NCBI GenBank assembly: GCA_002368795.1
Contig: DFFG01000030.1
Coordinates: 1-6,522 of the forward strand
From: Eubacterium sp. UBA3782
Lineage (GTDB): Bacteria > Bacillota > Clostridia > Lachnospirales > Lachnospiraceae
Length of the DNA: 6,522 nucleotides
Direction of reading: 5' to 3'
Shown here: one piece after another, positions 5,624 to 6,522 of the stretch
Layout: every line of letters starts with the position of its first letter
Position numbering within the stretch: the stretch's first letter is position 1
Position numbers and translations under genes: made by a program
Notes under the pieces: model-generated
Seen by the model: only the letters and a program-made list of their open reading frames with translations
What the model was told of the DNA's origin: nothing
Database searches by the model: none

Positions 5624-6442
5624 ATGGATAATAAGAATATGCCGGGAAAACTCTGGGATGTAGTATATCCGACGATCCTGATCTTCCTGTGCATGGCGGC
5701 CATGACGGTAGTTGTGATGCTTCTGGCAGGACTGGTTACAGGAATCTATGATGCCGATGCCATGGCTACGCAGATAAAGGGCCTCCCGCTGCTGATCAGT
5801 GGAGCTGCATTTGTCCTGGTGCTGGTGCTGACAAGAAAAGACCGCATGGTCGACAGCCTGCGTTTCTGGCAGGAGCAGAACCGTTTTCAGCCGGCACTCT
5901 CGGCGGCATCCTGTCTGCTGGTGACGGCGGCAGGTCACCTGACCAGCAGTCTGATCCAGGCTTCCGGCCTGAAAGAGGTATTTACTGCTTATACCACGAC
6001 CGCTTCCCTGGCCTTTGAGGGGCAGGAGATGTGGCTTCTGATCGCGGTGACCGTGATCCTGGGGCCGATAGCGGAAGAGGTGATCTTCCGCGGCATGACC
6101 TACCGGAGAGCCAGAGCTTATCTGGGATCATGGAAGGGAACGCTGGTATCTGCAGCTTTGTTTGGCCTTTACCATACCAACGCCATTCAGTTTCTCTATG
6201 CATTCATCCTTGGCCTTATCCTTGCTTTGATCTATGAAAAAAGCGGCAGCCTGCGGCTGGTGATCGCGGCGCACATGTGCGTAAATCTCTGGGCAGTCAT
6301 CTCCGGACCGCTGCTTTCACTGCTTGGAGCGGACAGCGGGACCGGGCATTTGCTGGTACTGGCAGCGGAGGCTGTCATCACGGCAGCTGTGCTGGGATTT
6401 CTGCTCTTTGGACCGGCCGGAAAAAAAGATGAAAATAATTAA
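5624..6442 (+). CDS. CPBP-family intramembrane metalloprotease (CAAX protease/Abi-like)
   Basis: A 272-residue multi-pass membrane protein from ATG 5624 behind AGGAGGG (5608-5614). The three family motifs are intact. These are EEVIFRG (EExxxR, Glu151-Glu152...Arg156), FGLYH (FxxxH, Phe180...His184) and HMCVN (HxxxN, His217...Asn221). The Glu and His residues form the metal-binding active site of Rce1-like glutamic/metallo-proteases. Hydrophobic stretches lie at about 15-40, 55-70, 92-112, 136-150, 172-183, 189-204, 211-232 and 243-263. Bacterial members have been linked to bacteriocin maturation or self-immunity, and to protein processing. No bacteriocin gene is visible nearby, so the substrate is unknown. 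The tail GKKDENN is probably cytosolic. It could be a single-gene transcript, although no clear promoter is seen upstream. Confidence 0.93.
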   Translation: MDNKNMPGKLWDVVYPTILIFLCMAAMTVVVMLLAGLVTGIYDADAMATQIKGLPLLISGAAFVLVLVLTRKDRMVDSLRFWQEQNRFQPALSAASCLLVTAAGHLTSSLIQASGLKEVFTAYTTTASLAFEGQEMWLLIAVTVILGPIAEEVIFRGMTYRRARAYLGSWKGTLVSAALFGLYHTNAIQFLYAFILGLILALIYEKSGSLRLVIAAHMCVNLWAVISGPLLSLLGADSGTGHLLVLAAEAVITAAVLGFLLFGPAGKKDENN

Positions 6443-6445
6443 AAA

Positions 6446-6471
6446 AAGTCCTTGCATTTTCCAAGTGACTT
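6446..6471 (+). repeat. Inverted repeat overlapping the tRNA promoter
   Basis: AAGTCCTTG (6446-6454) and CAAGTGACTT (6462-6471) form a 9-bp stem with one bulged T around the loop CATTTTC. It follows an A7 run just after the CPBP stop and covers the -35 box and most of the spacer of the downstream promoter. It could be a weak terminator, an operator-like dyad or chance. Confidence 0.3.
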
Positions 6472-6480
6472 GTATATAAT
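6452..6480 (+). promoter_or_regulatory. Strong sigma-A promoter for the tRNA
   Basis: TTGCAT (6452-6457), a 17-base spacer and a perfect TATAAT (6475-6480). The A/T-rich sequence before the -35 box (about 6431-6447) resembles an UP element. The predicted start near 6487 would leave a leader of about 13 nt before the tRNA, as expected for a stable-RNA gene. Confidence 0.85.
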
Positions 6481-6499
6481 AGCACATGTTGTAAGGAAT

Positions 6500-6522
6500 T
6501 GGGCTATCGCCAAACGGTAAGG
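6500..6522 (+). tRNA. tRNA-Gln, 5' part only (cut by the window edge)
   Basis: The final 23 bases read as acceptor 5' strand TGGGCTA (6500-6506), the T-C linker, D-stem GCC, and D-loop AAACGGTAA with the invariant GG, then the start of the 3' D-stem strand. Starting with T followed by GGG and TATCGCCAA-CGGTAAGG closely matches bacterial tRNA-Gln, whose weak U1-A72 pair is characteristic. The anticodon is outside the window, so the isotype is inferred. Confidence 0.82.

Overview
The window reads as ordinary chromosome of a Gram-positive, fairly GC-rich clostridium, most likely a member of the Lachnospiraceae. This is inferred from the style of the CBS-domain protein and the arginyl-tRNA synthetase, the AGGAG-type ribosome binding sites, and an ABC-type export adaptor with a Pro/Thr-rich spacer. 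All genes lie on the + strand. No mobile element, CRISPR array, rRNA or phage gene is visible.

Positions 1-2278 hold the 3' end of an ABC-exporter operon. A membrane-fusion (HlyD/MacA/YknX-like) adaptor is cut by the left edge and carries an 18-bp tandem repeat encoding TPVPTE-like hexapeptides. It is followed after 11 bases by a complete MacB/FtsX-type permease. The ATPase needed to power the pair is not in the window. The operon ends at a strong hairpin terminator, 2285-2340.

Positions 2329-2475 form a compact control region. A sigma-A-like promoter (TTGAAT-N17-TATACT) starts inside the T-tract of that terminator. Its -10 box is exactly the spacer of an 8+8 inverted repeat, and the transcript would carry a roughly 110-nt leader with a hairpin. 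It serves a small two-CBS-domain protein (2476-2886), with argS (2942-4708) just downstream and no terminator between them.

Positions 4830-5489 encode a HAD-family phosphatase with unusually few T-ending codons, flanked by hairpins at 4732-4766 and 5490-5520. A CPBP-family (CAAX protease/Abi) intramembrane metalloprotease follows at 5624-6442. The right edge contains a near-consensus promoter (TTGCAT-N17-TATAAT) and the first 23 bases of a tRNA, most likely tRNA-Gln.

The gene set is mainly housekeeping: translation (argS, tRNA), a probable nucleotide sensor (CBS), a phosphatase and an exporter. I found no convincing evidence of a new multi-gene system. The most notable signals are the dyad centred on the CBS promoter, the repeat spacer in the adaptor, and the synonymous T-depletion of the HAD gene.
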